64,000 bases of DNA. It comes from Hyphochytrium catenoides. Its lineage: Eukaryota > Sar > Hyphochytriomycetes > Hyphochytriales > Hyphochytriaceae. The stretch spans positions 28,528 to 92,527 of the forward strand of contig FLMG01003587.1 in the NCBI GenBank assembly GCA_900088475.1, written 5' to 3'. The translations under genes and the position numbers were made by a program. Under the pieces are notes generated by a model. It saw only the letters and a program-made list of their open reading frames with translations. It was not told where the DNA came from and ran no database searches. This document shows, piece after piece, positions 12,701 to 24,800 of the stretch (positions within the stretch are counted from its first letter, which is position 1; each line of letters opens with the position of its first letter).

Positions 12701-15700
12701 CAAGACCACCCTTCCCTTCAAAACACTTCCCCCGAAGAAGCAGGCAGAGGTGTTTCGTGCAGGCAAAGGCAAAGGTGGAGCTGAGTCTCTTAGCAGAGCG
12801 AAGCTATCTTCATCCGGGATGTCACCCTTTTCCTCAAGCGTAAAAACGCCGATGGCTCGACAAGAACTTGATGCTGAAGGTGCAGTGGCAGCAGCAAACC
12901 AGCTACCCTCGCCTTTAAGGTACGACATCCAGAAAGGGATCAAAGGGTTAGAGGAGGAGTAGGTTGGAAGGGAACCGGAGCCGTAAGAGATGGTGGCAGA
13001 GTAGTGGGTTGCACAGTGAGGTACAAACATCGCACAAAACTTAGACTACAGTGGGGTGATCCTCTTCGCGTAGTACCTCATGAAGACGGGGCCTCACAGT
13101 TGCTATGTAGGTCCAGCAGTATGGCTGAGGAAGATGATGAAGAAAGTGCTCTAGGACCTGACGGCGTGGGCATAGTGGGCATCTGTACAGACATGTGTCC
13201 GGCAGATGAGAGAGAGAAAAGGAGCCGCACGGAGGAGTTGAGTGCCTTTGAAAGGGTAAGTTTAATGTGTCGCAGGCTCTTATTCGGCTGATTCAGACAC
13301 ATTGATGTCTTGATTAGGAACATCCCTCCATCCCTCTTTCTCTCAGAGAAATGGCTATCAAACGCTTTCAGCGTTCGTCAGCTGACCATAAGCTCAACAT
13401 TCCCGAACACGTCCGTCCTCCCTCAACACTAAGGCGGACTCTAAGTTACATCGAGGATCATATCATCAGTAAAGACTTGGAGGGAGCAGACCCTCGCATT
13501 GTGGTTAGGGGCCCTGATGGCAGTCTATCCAGCCGCTCGCCGACACCCGTTGAGGTAAGTGCTTGACTACATATCCTACGCTTCAGTTTGTTTTCTTTCA
13601 AGCCGCCCTTAATTGAGAAACCGAGTACTCCAGACTTAGCTTTCAGTCCCAAGTCTACCTCTATGCCTTCCTTCGATCGATTGAGCACATGATGCCCACT
13701 CTGTGCGCCAATCTAATGCAAACACGGCTGCACCCTCTTTCTCCAGGTGTATAACTTTGTTTGGGACCGGACTAGGATGATCCGTAAGGATCTTATCCTT
13801 CAGAATTTCCGGGCTGGGGGCCGACAGGACCAGGTGGCAACGGAAGTAGTTGAGCGGATAAGCCGCTATCACATTATGATGGAGCATCAACTCTGTGAGG
13901 AAGAAACCTTTGGATCGCAGCAGAACATAGAGCAACTAGGACATGTAAGTGGAGATAGATATAACGTTGAGTTATGAATAGGACAATGGAAACTACGATA
14001 GGGACTTTAGCAATCATAGTGAACGAACAAGAGAGTAAAAAGGCATAGGTGTTGGACTGAGGGGAAAGAAACGATAACGCTTACTTCTTCGCTGTTGCAG
14101 GCTCTAAAGACGTTGAACGAGTTTTATGAGGAAGCCTACCGGCAGGGTCGGCCTGAGCTCTTTAGCGACTATGAGTCTGAATTTCGCTGCTACTACATCC
14201 TCCTGACTCTGCACAATGAGGGCGGATTGGACGTTATGAAGTATGTCAATGATCTCAGGCCGCAGGTCTTCAAGTCTAAGGAGGTACATAGCTTAAACTC
14301 CTATCTCCGATATCTCCCGTTCATACCGCTCCCTTCTTCTTCTGCTTATGAGACAATATCAGCTCCAAGGCTTCAGTGCATCGTGTACGATCCCGCTTTC
14401 TTAACCTTTGTCACTCCCTGACAGCTGCTCACATTTAACCTCCTAATGGTACTGCAGAACGCTTCTTTGGACTAAGTAACCCTCTGCTTCCATTCCCTTC
14501 TCCAGGTCCAGTTCGCGTTGGGAGTCTTCGCAGCTCGGAAAGTACGTAACTATGCATCTTTCTTTAACCAGCTTCGGAGAGCTACATATTTGCAAGCATG
14601 CTTGATGCACAAATACGTGAGAGAAATGAGGGAATACGCACTGCAAGTAATGAATAAGGCAATGAGAGAGGACTTCCCTCTCTCTGCCATGGTCTCTTTG
14701 CTTTGTTTTGAAAACGAAGAAGACGCAATTGAGACATGCGAGATGCATGGCCTGTCAGTGAACTATGAAGCACAGACGGTAGCTCTGGGGCCAAACAAGG
14801 CCAGGGGGAGGTTCATTACGATCAGGGAGATGGAGACCAAACCCAAAGCGAGGAGGATGGACCGCTGGATCGAGTCAAAGATGCAGAATTATACCAGGAG
14901 GGACATCTGTTTGGGTTTGGATCAAGAGAGAGGTAAGCACTCAATGAGTGGGCGAAAGTAATCTAGAATGCAATGGAGCGGCCCAGAGGCGCTGCGATAG
15001 TAACACCAAGTAGGAGTATGGAAGGATAGGCTATTCAAGCCGCACTATTTGCCAGCACAACCTTTAGTTGCAGACTGACCTAATTAAATTGGTACCAGAT
15101 GGTGAACCGGTTGGCCCAAGCTCTGGAGATGCCACTCCTCCCTTCTCTGGCGAGCACGTGACTGTACTACCACCGCCAAGAGAGAAAGCCAACGAGTCAG
15201 ACTTGGCGGTGCTTAGGGCGCAAGAAGAACTGAGGGCTGCAGAAGCTCACGCAGCGGCAGAAGCTCGAGCAGCGGCAGAAGCTGCAAGAAGACAAGAAGA
15301 AGAGGCTAAGCGGAGAATGGAGAAAGAAGCTGCGGAAGCAGCGATACGAGAAAGGGAACGCATAGAGCAGGCCCGAAGGGAAGCCGAACTTATAGCTCGG
15401 CGTAGGGCAGAGGAAGAAGCCCAAAGAAGAGAGAAAGAGGAGGAAGCCAGGCGGGTGGCGGAGGAAAAAGCCAAAAGAGAGGCTGAGATACGACGCCTAC
15501 AAGAAGAGAGGGAACGCCTCCAAAGAGAAGAGATGGAACGGAAGCGACTTAAGGCAGCGGAAGATGAAAAGCGACGTCTCTTAGAGGAGGCCGAAGCCCG
15601 AAAGAAGGCTCAGGAACGGGAGGAAGAAGAAAGACGTCGCAAGGAGGAAAGTGAAAAGCAGAGAAGACTACAGCTCGAACACCAGCGACGCTTGGAGGAG

Positions 15701-18700
15701 GCTGATAGGAAGGTAAACGGTTGTTGAATATCCTCCATCTTTAGCAACGCTCAGCTAAATAGTCACCATTTCAACCACATAGGAGAGGGAACATCGACTG
15801 GCGGCGCAACGAAAGAAGCAGGAAGAAAAAGAAAGGAGAAGGAAGGAGAAAACGAGGATTGCCGTTCAACGTTTTCGCTTTTACATCTGGAAGAAGTTTA
15901 TGATATCCACTCACGAGAATAGAAGGCGACAGATTATCAGCTCGTTGAGCAGACTCGATGAAGTGGCCGAGAGCTCCATATTGAAGAGAAAGAGGTAGGT
16001 TAGCGTCTAGGGTGCATGAGACGTAAAGACCTAAGGGCCTTTGCAAGCAGATTCTTGGGTTCATACAAGCCAGTGGTAGAAAAACGTTCACGAAGAAGAG
16101 GGAGGAGTCTTCTGGGCATGGACATGAATCAGGTAAGCATGATCCAATCCAGCACCCGGTTTTGTCTCTCTCGCCCATAGCCGCCGTCGGGTGTTAGATC
16201 CATACGCCGTTTTTGCCACGGTCTCATCCTAAAGGTTTTTAGCTCTCGTGGCCAGTGTTGATCCATGCTCGGCTCCTTACGTCCTACTGGTTAGCGTGAC
16301 TAGCAGGCTGTATCACTACCTTCCCGGTTGCTTTTGGTCTGTTTTCTCTTCCTTGTTCTTTCCACTTAAGTGCCGACGCTATGTTGGTTGCCGTTGGAGG
16401 AGGTTACCACTAGGGACTAAGGGCACCAGCACTCTGTGACAGATAACTAACGAGATGTTTTCCAGCTGTCCACTGAGTTTATTGACTTGGGGACAGCGGT
16501 GCTGCCTATCCTAGAGAGGCGAGATTCGAGCTTTATCTACTGGAAGATGGTCTTCGTTAGAACCCAAGAAACGCGCCCCCTTCCGGCTACACTGCAGGAC
16601 TACCTGAATAAAGCCTTCTTCCATGAATGTGAATTTGGCGGCTCAGGTCTATTTTCATGGTGGGTGCAGAAGAACCTAGAGGAGACCGACGCAAGCAATA
16701 GCTACAGACTGGTAGCTGTACGCTCCCTCTCATCGGAGGAGGGCACTACGGAGGCGATTCAAGGCTCGTCATGTCTCTTCCTTCCTCTGGTGGTAGAACC
16801 CGGAACAGATTGGGGTAAATCAAGGGATGACTTGCGGCTCTTTCTAGATAGAGCCAAGCAGCCGCTAAAAGTACTACTTCTCGTTGTGGAGGTCGAATCT
16901 GAAATCGGGGACCAAAGCTGGATCGGGAGGCCCGAGGTAGAGGAACGCTGTCTTTTATGACATTCTCGACCATGCTTTCTAAAAGTTCAGACGGTTCCCC
17001 ACCAGATGAACCAGAAGTACGAACACCTTACCGATATGTTCCAATTCTTCGACGTGGTCGATGCAGGTGCTTCAAAGGTTAGCGTTGGCCAGTCTTCCAG
17101 AGAACAACGTTGTCCTTCGACATGTCTGTCTAAGAAGAGGCGAAGATGGAACTCTGCTGACATCCACTCTTCCCCAAAATATAAGGAGCGCGGTAGAGGA
17201 TGGTGCCGCGGAAGTATCTACCTTGCAGGAAATGGACATACCAACCCCGCTCTCCTGCAGCAACTTACTTGATCTTGTAGAAGATCTGACGCATACAGCT
17301 CTCTGGGAAGACGGCGCTTGCAGGTAAACTCTTCTTTCGAGGATGGAGTTTCTCTGCAAACTAGCTGTCCTTGCTCTGCAGTCTGCACTTGCAACCTCGT
17401 CCTTGGCATTCATTGTCTCAAGCCTCTTTTTCCGCCTCCACTTGCCCCTCAGACATACTTCTTTGTTGCCTTAACGTTTGGGATCGGGTAAACCCTAAAT
17501 GCTTCTGCCCTTGCGTAGGTCGGCTGGGGAATGCGTAAGGCGGTTCAACGACGTAGTCCACAAGGTGTTGAAGCGAGCAACTCACAGCAGCCTTCGCCAA
17601 ATTGCTTGGCCTCCTCCCGAAGAAGAGGTGTCGCTTATTCGTACGCTTGTCCCACAGGAACAGGTAACCATACCCAGCAATCCAGAAAGAGATGGGCCAT
17701 GGTCAAAGAACTCACCTTGCACTTTATATTAGCAATGGGAAGGGATTTTCACTCCCGATGGATGGAACTCTGAAGTTACCTTCAGCATCCTCCACGAAGC
17801 CCTCTCTGCCATGATACTCCCTTCATTTCCTTCAGGTAAGGACTCCGTGCCATCGATTCCCTTACTTGCATGCGTTGATTCTGTCACGATCTCCGTTCCA
17901 ATTCACAGTCCACATTAAGGAAGAAGGACCTCTGGGTTGGCTTAGTGCAGCTAAGGAAGCCTCTCTTTCTTATGCCAACAAAATCAGTGCCAACGAAGGA
18001 CGGGCGCAACATCTGATCCGAGGTGTGAACTCGGCCTACCGCACAACTGAGGCATGGCTCAAAGCTACTCAGCAGGTCGATGTGTCCAGTTGGTCAGGTA
18101 TAGGAGACCTGTACATGTTGTCCAATCCTTTCTCTACTATTGGAACCTATCAGCATCGTGTTATTTTGCTAATCAGAGCCTTTATCTTCTCTCTACTCAT
18201 TGGGGTTTCTCCACATTTCTCTTAGACACCAATAAGGACGACATCATTCCGTGGAAGAAGCTCTTCGATTTGTTCTACGCAGAGAGACTCATAGTTCTCC
18301 GCGAACACCTGCATCGCCACCACCACTCAGGCTTCATCTTCCATCGTTCTACGACGTTCTCCTCTCTGTGGATCCCGAGCAGCCCAATGCGAAGAAACGC
18401 TGGACGACCCGAATATCGCGTAGCTCCTTTATTGTCGCTGAGGTGAGAAGTTTGTGTTATTCTCATGCTCAATGCTTTCGCTTTACCTTCAATCCAGGTC
18501 TCTCGGCAGATTCGACTCTTTCCAATAAGTCCCTCAGACCGCCTTCTGCTCTCTCCTGCAGCCCTCCACCTTCAGCTCCAGAACCTGCAAAGACTGCAGC
18601 GAGTATAGCTATTGAGCGGCTTGAGGCTCAGACAGACAGCGTGAAGATAGCAGAACATCACCAAGATGCCATCTCTCGCCTTCTGGATGCCGTGAAGGAA

Positions 18701-18992
18701 GAAAAAGAAGAACAGGACTACATGGAGAGCTTTCTTGCTCCGGATGTGTTAACTGAACTCATTCCATCCAGTACGCATGACACTTCCCCTCTTAGACCCA
18801 AGAGAAGAGGGGGAGAGACGAATAGTGCAAGTGTGTCTTCTCTTTTGAGGAGCCTTCGAGAGGCAAAGGATGAGATGAAGCACTTTGAAAAGGTATATTT
18901 CTCGGTGGCCAGGACTGCTAAAGTTTGATAAGCTAAGTCTCTCTCTCTCCCTCTCTATGCCACAGGTACTCCATCGGGCCTTAGAACTATAG
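9710..18992 (+). CDS. MCM3AP: GANP/MCM3AP-type mRNA export factor: FG repeats + RRM + SAC3 domain, complete, 20 exons
   Basis: Scaffold of the TREX-2 mRNA-export complex at the nuclear pore. Exons: 9710-11375, 11562-11785, 12024-12135, 12322-12919, 13111-13255, 13318-13554, 13747-13944, 14101-14283, 14506-14932, 15099-15712, 15783-15994, 16051-16132, 16466-16936, 17067-17323, 17519-17663, 17733-17835, 17909-18097, 18237-18442, 18530-18892, 18966-18992. Phases agree, giving about 2152 aa (human GANP is about 1980). Residues 1-500 are FG/PFG nucleoporin-like repeats. An RRM follows ('WVYVNHCP', 'NLAIVKF'), then a duplicated motif (own entry), the SAC3 domain from about residue 880 with its signature 'GICTDMCPADER', a charged coiled coil (1264-1530) and a C-terminal region ending in another helical segment. 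Exons 14 and 18-19 rest on weaker acceptors chosen for phase. Seen: domains. Known: GANP role. Inferred: one continuous transcript. Confidence 0.87.
11460..11487 (+). repeat. Tandem 14-nt direct repeat in a GANP intron
   Basis: Two perfect copies of ACTGTTTCTGAAGA lie head to tail inside the intron that follows the FG-repeat exon. A third partial start (ACT) follows before the next sequence diverges. It is non-coding in the gene model and probably a replication-slippage product. Confidence 0.8.
12414..12683 (+). repeat. Duplicated 30-residue motif inside GANP, conserved at protein level only
   Basis: Copy 1 is 12414-12503 (residues about 699-728), copy 2 is 12594-12683 (about 759-788); 90 nt of basic, Ser/Pro-rich linker separates them. 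The shared core reads 'GVSIPAGLPEE', then D or E, 'IP', then S or A, 'YLEAIGAQH', then S or G, 'FG'. Of 30 residues, 26 are identical. In 17 of those 26 the two copies use different codons (for example TCC/AGC for Ser, CTG/TTG and TTG/CTA for Leu). This is an old duplication held by protein-level selection, not a recent slippage. I do not recognise the motif from human or yeast SAC3 proteins. It looks like a short acidic amphipathic helix that binds a partner. Confidence 0.85.
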
Positions 18993-21844
18993 GTAGGCTG
19001 TAGCCATTGCTAGAACGACATCATTCACATTGTCGTGACCCCTGACACAAAGCCATCAGCGGAGCACTGCCAAGTAGTCTGCCTTCCTACGGCGAGGTGG
19101 GAGGTTGCGTGCGCCAGGGACTGTAGATAGGTCCAGTCAATAGCGTTCATATTTATTTTAGGATAAACAGAGATCAATTCCTCTCAGTTGTAGGCTTCAC
19201 CCGAGCCTGTATCTTCCATCCCTCATGTGCTTGAGGATCATCAAATTCTCGTCCCGAGCGTTATTCCCTGTCTATTAAATCCTTTTTGTAGGATTTGGAC
19301 ATGCAGATGGACGACTCCCCCGGTCTCTGTCTGGAAGCCGAAGCGGTTGCTCGGCATGTAAACCGCTGTTGGATCTTGAAGCACCGGGGGAATGCCTAAG
19401 AAACTTGCTGTGCAGCACGCCTCAGGTTAGCCGGGCCAATGATAAACTCAAACCAGTTGGACGCAAACCAGTCAAAGCGCACAGAAATCAAATCAAAAGT
19501 AGAGCTTTAAATATCTACAGGACTGACTACCTTGGAGCTGTTGAGCGAAGCTGCCCTTTGGCCTCCAAGTCACGACCTCAAGGTCATGCCAGCCGCTGGT
19601 AGTTGGAAGATGGCAAAAGCCGTAGCCCACTGCAGTATAAGACGAGGAAAGCTTCAGTCCGCGTGCAGATGGAAGGCATGCGTTAAGTTTGGATGGAAAC
19701 AATAGATTCAACATCGGCCTTCAGTGTTTGTCATAGCCAAGTGGGAATAGAAAGTATCTGTGCCGAAGAGCTACCGATAGTGTTCCGTGAGTACTCATCC
19801 TGGCTCCAAACCTATACATGGGCTTAGTGTACGCGTTGTGCCTAAAGGTCGCAAGAACTCCATACCTCTACGTAAAGCTTCGGCCAGCCTCGGACAGAGT
19901 TGCAACCAAAGAAGAGGTCTATTGGACTGGACCATACAGTCTCACAACCGCTGGCGTCTGGGGTCAGCTCCGCATAGCCGGAGTTCTATATGTACGCGGA
20001 TATCGAAGGCAAGGAGAAGGACAGCTATTTAGGGATGATGTACTAATGCAGCCTGAATAGAAAGGGTAAGGAGGAATAGGATCATACCCCTCCTATGTCA
20101 ACGTGTGAGCTTCCGGTGAGGTCGCCACTAATCAGCGTCCAGTGACTTGAACCAGAGATAAACTTCCAGCGGCAGAATAGGTTCCTCTCCTGGAACTGGG
20201 ATGCCCCTAGGATCTCCCCTATGATATGCACTGCGTCGGACCAATAACAGCAATTAGACCTTTAGCCTTGCAACAGTCAGACGAGCATTAAGATAGCCAT
20301 GAACAGAGGAAGAACGTTGGGATTAGTCTCATTGATCATGTTAACACAAAGCTTACCTTCAGGCATCTTACACTGGTCTCAGCCTTGCCCTATAATAGAC
20401 GAACTTCCTAGCCCCTGATTTTAGACATAGCTAGACGCACTCCCATTTCTTTGAGGTCTGAACCTCGAAAACACTTTTGCGAGCGGAGACCCTACCCTTA
20501 GCAGAATTTATACCTCTTCTCACATTAAGAACCTAAGCCATATGTTGCGCGCAGTGGTAGTCAAAGTTGCAGCGTCTGCGAGCCCATAAATGATAAGAGG
20601 TTTCTGTTGGTGGCACAGCCCAATAGAGGCAGGCCGCTTGCCGCACTGCTTGGTCCTTCAACCTTCAACTTCCGTCTTCCTCTCCACTCGCAGCTCTCCA
20701 CTGGCCGACGCTGTGGGGCGTTATTGTAACCCTTCAGAATCGCTCCTCTGCACCGCCAGCTACACCAGCAAGAACCGCACAAACTACACAGGTCGACTAA
20801 CAACATACACACAGAATTCTGATAGTAGCCATTACCGGCTATCGAGCAAAACAGTAGTAACGGAGATGAGGATGTCATGTCTGATGAGATGAGCGCGTTC
20901 CTACGTCTGGGATCCACGATCGCTGGGCTCTGGGGTCGCTGGAGGCTTTTCAAAGGGACCTAAGCAAGAGCTCTGAGAAGGCTAAGCTCGGTGTAAAGAA
21001 TAGCGGCGCCTCCGGCTGTACTCGTAGGGCCCAGAGCAGTAGATGTCCCCTCGACGAGAGCACTTTATGCCATTGACTCGCAGTCCCACAACCACCCAAC
21101 CACCCGCGGTCGGTAAGTGGCTCTTTGCTCCGTGGAAAGAGATAAGATACTTTAAAGGTCAAGTTCAACACGGGGCTCACAAAGATCTTCATAGTTGAAC
21201 GTGGTCGTAACTTATCCCAGTGGCAAGCAGTAGGTCGGCTAAAGAAGTTGGGAACGAAGTTATGCAAGTATGGTAGAGCAGCGCATAGAAGACGTTATGG
21301 CTTTCCGTAAGCCAAGGCAGGCGAGGGCCTTACGACAACAGAGAGGTGACCAAGATGTAGGTTCTTCAGCCCGCCGACAGAGCACTGGGAAATGTCGAAA
21401 GGAAGATCTTGGTCCTAGCGAGCCCGACTTGTGAGGGTGAATGCGTAGTGGGAACTTGACGGTGGTAAGAAAGATAGGAATGCGAGAGAGTACAATCAGC
21501 TAGTGCATGATCGGACGATCGTTCCATTTTGACCCCATCGGGGACTGCTCGTCTCACGCAGGAAGTGCTACAGTCCCATCCAGAGCTCCCATTTGAGCAT
21601 AAGAGCGGTACCTAGTGAGTTATTTTGGTCGGAGTGGGCCCCGCTTCATAGCTGTTGTTGTCCTAAATGTTCAATGGAAGAAACTACGAACAAAACGTAT
21701 GAATAAATAGTGTTAAGGGAAAGAAATGCCTCCGCATCCTGACTATGGCAAGATGCGTCCAGGTCAAGGCTTTTTACTCAGCGCAAGGTGGAAAAAGCAA
21801 AAGAGTGGGTTAGCAAGAAAAAAACGGGAGACACGCAAGACCAG
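18993..21844. other. 2.85 kb without a supportable gene
   Basis: The stretch lies between the GANP stop (+) and the stop of the giant helical protein (-), so two 3' ends face each other. I found no frame with family resemblance or consistent splice phases. The best candidates are a short frame from ATG 19301 (starting MQMDDSPG and reading about 32 codons) and a frame at 19818-20060 (contains 'VYWTGPYSL'). They could be exons of a small unrecognised gene, but I cannot join them convincingly. No tRNA, LTR, terminal inverted repeat or transposase fragment was evident. Confidence 0.4.
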
Positions 21845-24800
21845 TTAATGCATGCTGAAGAGGTTGAAGACAACAATGGGAACAGAGAGCTCTCGACGCA
21901 CTTCCGCCACCACGCTAAAAATCCACTGTTCTGGGTAGAAAGAGGTCTCGGAGTGCATGGAGGATGAGCTGTCCAGAAGCGACGCAACAATCTTCTCTAT
22001 GGCGGGAGTATCCGACGCCCTCCGGCGATGGGTGGGAGATGGTTTAGGGCTGTCCCGTTCTCTCTCCACGACATCTTCTTTCCCTTTCAGCGGCCTCCCA
22101 CTGACTCTTTCATATATGCGCCTGTACTGAATCTTAAGGACCTTAAATACTGCTTGGATGGAGCCGTTGGGCACGAAAAGTAGCACGCAATCGGGCCGAT
22201 AAGTCATCAGATGGTAGACATAAGGTGAGGGGTCTACCAAATCCGCGAAGGTGAGAAGGACAACCGGAAAAAGAGAGAGAGAAGCCTGAATCTGTCGGTC
22301 CAAGCTTAAGAGATCGTCCTTGGGGCTCCGCTTTTTCTCCTGAACCCTTCCTCTCTCTCCTGTCCCAGAAGTCTTGGACACGTCAATAAAGTGTAACATT
22401 CTGTCCCTTGCTAGTTCTGTTCCAAAAATGCCCTTTTGCATCACCAATTGAGAAGTGTAAGGGAAGACAGAGGGACCAACTGAGCTCACAGAGACCGAAT
22501 AACGATCAATCGAGCATTCCGAAAATGGGAAGAGCTCTAAGGCTGAGGTTAAGCGATGCTGTCTAACTTCTTGGGAACTCTCTCCGCCCAGAAGGCTTTC
22601 CTGAAGGTTAGGCCTTCGCTGCGCTTCGTCGGCGCAGAGAGCGTGATAAGAAGGGAAACGAATAGTAGACGCTGACTCGTGGAGTCGTCGGGCTGGTGAG
22701 GAGAGCCAACGAGCAAGAGAGAGCAGCGAAGAGCAGCGGCTGAGCTCTATGGAGCCGCCATCTAGCATCGTTTCCCATGGAAAAGCCCCTAGTTGAGGGC
22801 TGCAGATCAGTGGAATTGCTCTCCCCTGACTTCTGCTAACACCGGCCTCCCGAAACACCTTCCATCTCTTCTTCCTAGCGTTAAGCTTGCCTAGCACCTT
22901 GCTCAGCGGAGCTGGGACCTCCTTCAGAGAAAAGCTCCTGCGGGAACGCACAGGAATGCCCTCGGTATCGTCTCCCGGTGTCTCGATTAGATTGTTATTG
23001 AGCTTTTCTTCGGTCTCTGCCATTATCTTTCCCCCATCGTCCGTTCCTGTTCTTCCTCTCGTTTCCTCGAAGGCTTCAAGGCTGTCACCGCCGGTGGTTG
23101 CGAGTTGATCTATCACAGTGAAGAACAGTAGAGGTGCTCGAAAGAGTGAGTTGAGTCTGCCTTCTACGTAGGCTTTTCTAGCCCTTACGCCTCCACCCCA
23201 TGATGACTTCTTTGAGAGACAGGCATCCCGCATAAAGTGTCTTAGTACTTCTATCCCTTCGCGGGGGACGTCATACATATCGGAGCCCCTCCTCAATTCC
23301 CCCCCGTTCTCCCTTAGTCGCTGCTGAGGGCTCCGTGGAGGCAAAGGAGAAAGACGCCCAGATGTTTCTTGGAGCAGGTCGTCCATTGGAGAAGGCTCAT
23401 CAGCCCCGAGCTGATCAGAAGGAGATCCGTCTACCGTCCTGACTCCCTGGCTTCCTTCTCCTTCTGTGACTAGTAGATTCTTCCATCCTTGAGGAAGCCT
23501 AAGGTATTTCGCCCTCTCGTCAGAGTCAGACGAGAAAAAGTCGATTATTCTCTGTGAGAGCATAGAACCGGAGAATGGAGAGTAGAGAACGACGAACCCG
23601 TCAAAAGTGATAGCATAAGAGAGCCGAGAAAGGAGAGAGAAGTCTTCTCTATCTTCTCCTCTACTCTCCTTTGTGTCGAAGAACGACAGTAATAGAGGTA
23701 ACATCGAGGGTGGAGACAGGGCTTCCTCCTCAGAGATCAGAGACAACCTCTCCATGAAAGTGTGAATGTTCCTAATGGTCTGCAGAAGAGCGAGCCAAGT
23801 GGACAGAATGTCAAAAGCCTTTTATTGGCGGCGAGGCAGGACGGTCGACTCAGACCTACATAACCCTAGAAAAACTGTAAACTCAAAGCCCTAGAGAGCA
23901 AAGCAGAAGGGTTGTGCAATGAAGATCGGAGAGGGACCTACCCTGAAAGAGCATCTCACGCTCTCACTGTTTCCAGAGTCTCTGTGGCTTATGATCCCGG
24001 CGCGCGAGAGTTCTTTTGAAATTTTCACCACTAGTCTCTCATTCGAGCTGGTTGCATCCTTTACTTCGTCGCGGCTATCTCTTCTGCTGGGTGAGGGTGA
24101 GCCTTCGACGCTCCGTCCACTCTCCTGCTTTTTAGAGCACATCGGTGGCACTTGCAGATTAGTGGGCGGAAGATAGAAATCTATGGGAGAATCTAAGTAG
24201 TGGTGGTAGGTCCTGAATATGCAGGGCAGATGTCACAACCCTATTTTCCAGGAAGATGTCGGAGGCCATAGTGCAAGCAATCTAGTGGTTCATTTAGTCA
24301 AGTCGTACCAGGATGGATGAGTTTAGCACCGACGGATCCGGAGCTATGGGAGGATATGTTCCTGAGCGTCCACGAACCGGGACAGCTGGCTGGTCCCTAA
24401 GAATCAGTCTGAGCGTTATATCTCCAATATTTCCGTCAACTTGACGCACAGGACTTGAATGACAAGTAGGGGAGGACAGAAAACGAACGCAAGGCAATGA
24501 TAAAGACGGTGTTGTTGATGAAAAGACAGACCTGCGGAAGCTGAGGAGAGGGTTTCCCGTGTCACTCTTGTTTCTTCTATGTGTTGGCCCTGGGCCACTC
24601 TGGGGGGGATAAGGTGTATTGTGCGCAGCAAGAGAAGATCGACGGATTGAAGCTGGAGAGAGAGGAAGGGGAGGTGGAGGAGAAGAAATGCTGCCCAGGG
24701 TAGATGAGCTCTCTAGCCAAGCCTGAGCGCTCGAGACGCCTCCCAGTGCCTCCATATGGTCAGAACAGCTATAGCCCCTTTGAGTTTCTATCCTGCTCTC

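Noticed and set aside
21845-23779. Calling the C-terminal domain an active separase
   Set aside because: The segment that should carry the catalytic cysteine reads LLTFADLVD and no histidine motif is visible, so protease activity is not supported.
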